Part shown: positions 63,217 through 64,000 of the stretch, piece by piece
How positions within the stretch are numbered: the stretch's first letter is position 1
Layout of the letters: each line of letters begins with the position of its first letter
Origin: Cellvibrio japonicus Ueda107
Lineage (GTDB): Bacteria > Pseudomonadota > Gammaproteobacteria > Pseudomonadales > Cellvibrionaceae
Assembly (NCBI RefSeq): GCF_000019225.1
Contig: NC_010995.1
Span: 872,001 to 936,000, forward strand
Length of the DNA stretch: 64,000 nt
Direction: 5' to 3'
Made by a program: the position numbers and the translations under genes
Notes under the pieces: generated by a model
Told to the model about the DNA's origin: nothing
The model's database searches: none
Seen by the model: only the letters and a program-made list of their open reading frames with translations

Positions 63217-63732
63217 TCAACTCTCTGTAGGTTCTGCGGCAGGGCGGCGGGCAATTTCATTAATCTGGTCAACCAGCGCTGGCAGCATGGCCTCACTGTA
63301 ACCAATGTGAACATCCGCCACCTTGCCATCCCGGCCGATGATCACCATATGGGGAATCCCCTCTACGCCGAACTTCTTGCCGATCTTTCCCTGGGCATCG
63401 GAAATCAACACCATGTCGGTATTGGACAAGGCCTTGGCGATTTTGCGGAATTGTCGGCGGTCTTCCCGGTAATTGATGGAAATGACTTGTAGTTGTTCCG
63501 TGGTTGCCGATTTCTGGATTCCGCCCAGTACGGGCAGCTCTTTCATACAGGGGCCACACCAAGTTGCCCAAAAGGAAACAATCACCACCTTACCGTAGTA
63601 ATCGGAAATCCTGACCTCCTCTCCCAATGAGGATTTTCCCAGGGCGTCGAGTGGCGTATCGCCCGTTTTATAGGGTGCCGAAGTGCTGGTATTCGCGAAG
63701 AGTGCCAGGAGCAGGATCATCAAATATTTCAT
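63217..63732 (-). CDS. TlpA/ResA-like periplasmic thioredoxin
   Basis: A 171-residue exported thioredoxin-fold protein. The start MKYLMILLLALFANTSTSA (63732) gives a signal peptide; a 24-codon longer frame lacks one at its start. The redox motif is WATWCGPCMKELPVL, and the cis-Pro loop is GVEGIPHMVIIGRDG. The function is likely thiol-disulfide exchange in cytochrome or envelope protein maturation, substrate unknown. It lies on the opposite strand between dacA and ybeD, genes that are usually adjacent. Confidence 0.88.
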   Translation of the reverse strand: MKYLMILLLALFANTSTSAPYKTGDTPLDALGKSSLGEEVRISDYYGKVVIVSFWATWCGPCMKELPVLGGIQKSATTEQLQVISINYREDRRQFRKIAKALSNTDMVLISDAQGKIGKKFGVEGIPHMVIIGRDGKVADVHIGYSEAMLPALVDQINEIARRPAAEPTES

Positions 63733-63894
63733 AGCAGGGGTCCCTGTCATTATTAGGTGGGTAGTCCGGGGTCGCAGGATTGCGAATTCGCTGGCTAAAA
63801 GCAAGCGGGATATGCGGCATCTTTCTTTTGGCCTGCGTCTTTGGGAACGCGCATCTCGCCCTTATAATAGCGGCATTCTGCTGGAGCTTATGTC

Positions 63895-64000
63895 ATGTCC
63901 GAACAACAACCCCCCAAGATTGAATTCCCCTGCGAAAACTACCCCATCAAGGTACTGGGCGATGCCGGACAGGAGCTGCACAGCCTGGTCATCGATGTTA
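63895..64000 (+). CDS. ybeD: YbeD/DUF493 family protein, N-terminal part
   Basis: The gene is cut by the window end. The visible 35 residues (MSEQQPPKIEFPCENYPIKVLGDAG...) match the start of the YbeD/DUF493 family of small regulatory proteins, which usually precede lipB-lipA after dacA. GGAG at 63883-63886 precedes the ATG. Function of the family is not firmly known. Confidence 0.85.
   Translation, partial: MSEQQPPKIEFPCENYPIKVLGDAGQELHSLVIDV

Overview
The window looks like chromosome of a Cellvibrio-type gammaproteobacterium (Cellvibrionaceae, close to Cellvibrio japonicus). The reasons are the Pseudomonas-like housekeeping gene order (hisI-hisE-tatABC; rpsU-yqeY-dnaG-rpoD; proA-nadD-rsfS-rlmH-mrdA-rodA-mltB-rlpA-dacA-ybeD), a base composition in the low to mid 50s % GC by eye, and secreted modular proteins whose domains are joined by long poly-serine linkers, a hallmark of polysaccharide degraders of this group. 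The species call is inference; no database was searched.

Layout. 1-5 kb: end of a CYTH protein, a small DUF2061 membrane protein, then a minus-strand run FAD oxidoreductase - aldo/keto reductase - hisI - hisE - tatA - tatB - tatC. 5-10.5 kb: an RmlD-like protein without the usual catalytic Tyr, fabA/fabB, a polyprenyl diphosphate synthase, a 4'-phosphopantetheinyl transferase and slyD. 10.7-19.8 kb: an accessory-looking block with a YfiR-sensor hybrid histidine kinase, a TonB-dependent receptor, two tandem citrate-synthase-fold proteins that both seem to lack the catalytic triad, and a REC-REC-PAS-GGDEF-EAL c-di-GMP protein. 19.8-26.2 kb: an acetolactate-synthase-like TPP enzyme, a secreted modular di-haem protein and a membrane-anchored AraC regulator. 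26.2-38 kb: moeA, a CAT-anticodon tRNA (probably Ile2), rpoD, dnaG, yqeY, rpsU, tsaD, folB, folK, a CorA/ZntB channel, a FolM-like reductase and cca.

38-50 kb is the most unusual part. It holds an EamA transporter preceded by an orphan terminator, a TIGR02001 outer-membrane protein, and an AT-rich island encoding a secreted protein with propeller-like repeats and a C-terminal three-repeat HPxGG beta-trefoil resembling mussel MytiLec lectins. It continues with a small beta-barrel-like protein, galE, a second modular di-haem protein carrying two discoidin-like modules, and a degV gene cleanly split by an IS4-family element (18-bp inverted repeats, 10-bp target duplication). 50-54 kb: a PhoPQ-like two-component system with a PepSY protein and a glycine-zipper protein.

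54-64 kb is the conserved cell-elongation cluster (PBP2, RodA, MltB, RlpA, PBP5/6), with a TlpA-like thioredoxin on the opposite strand between dacA and ybeD and a large inverted repeat between rsfS and rlmH.

The strongest candidates for undescribed biology are the MytiLec-like lectin protein, the tandem catalytically depleted citrate-synthase-like pair with its YfiR kinase, TonB receptor and c-di-GMP neighbours, and the two sugar-binding-module/di-haem fusion proteins.
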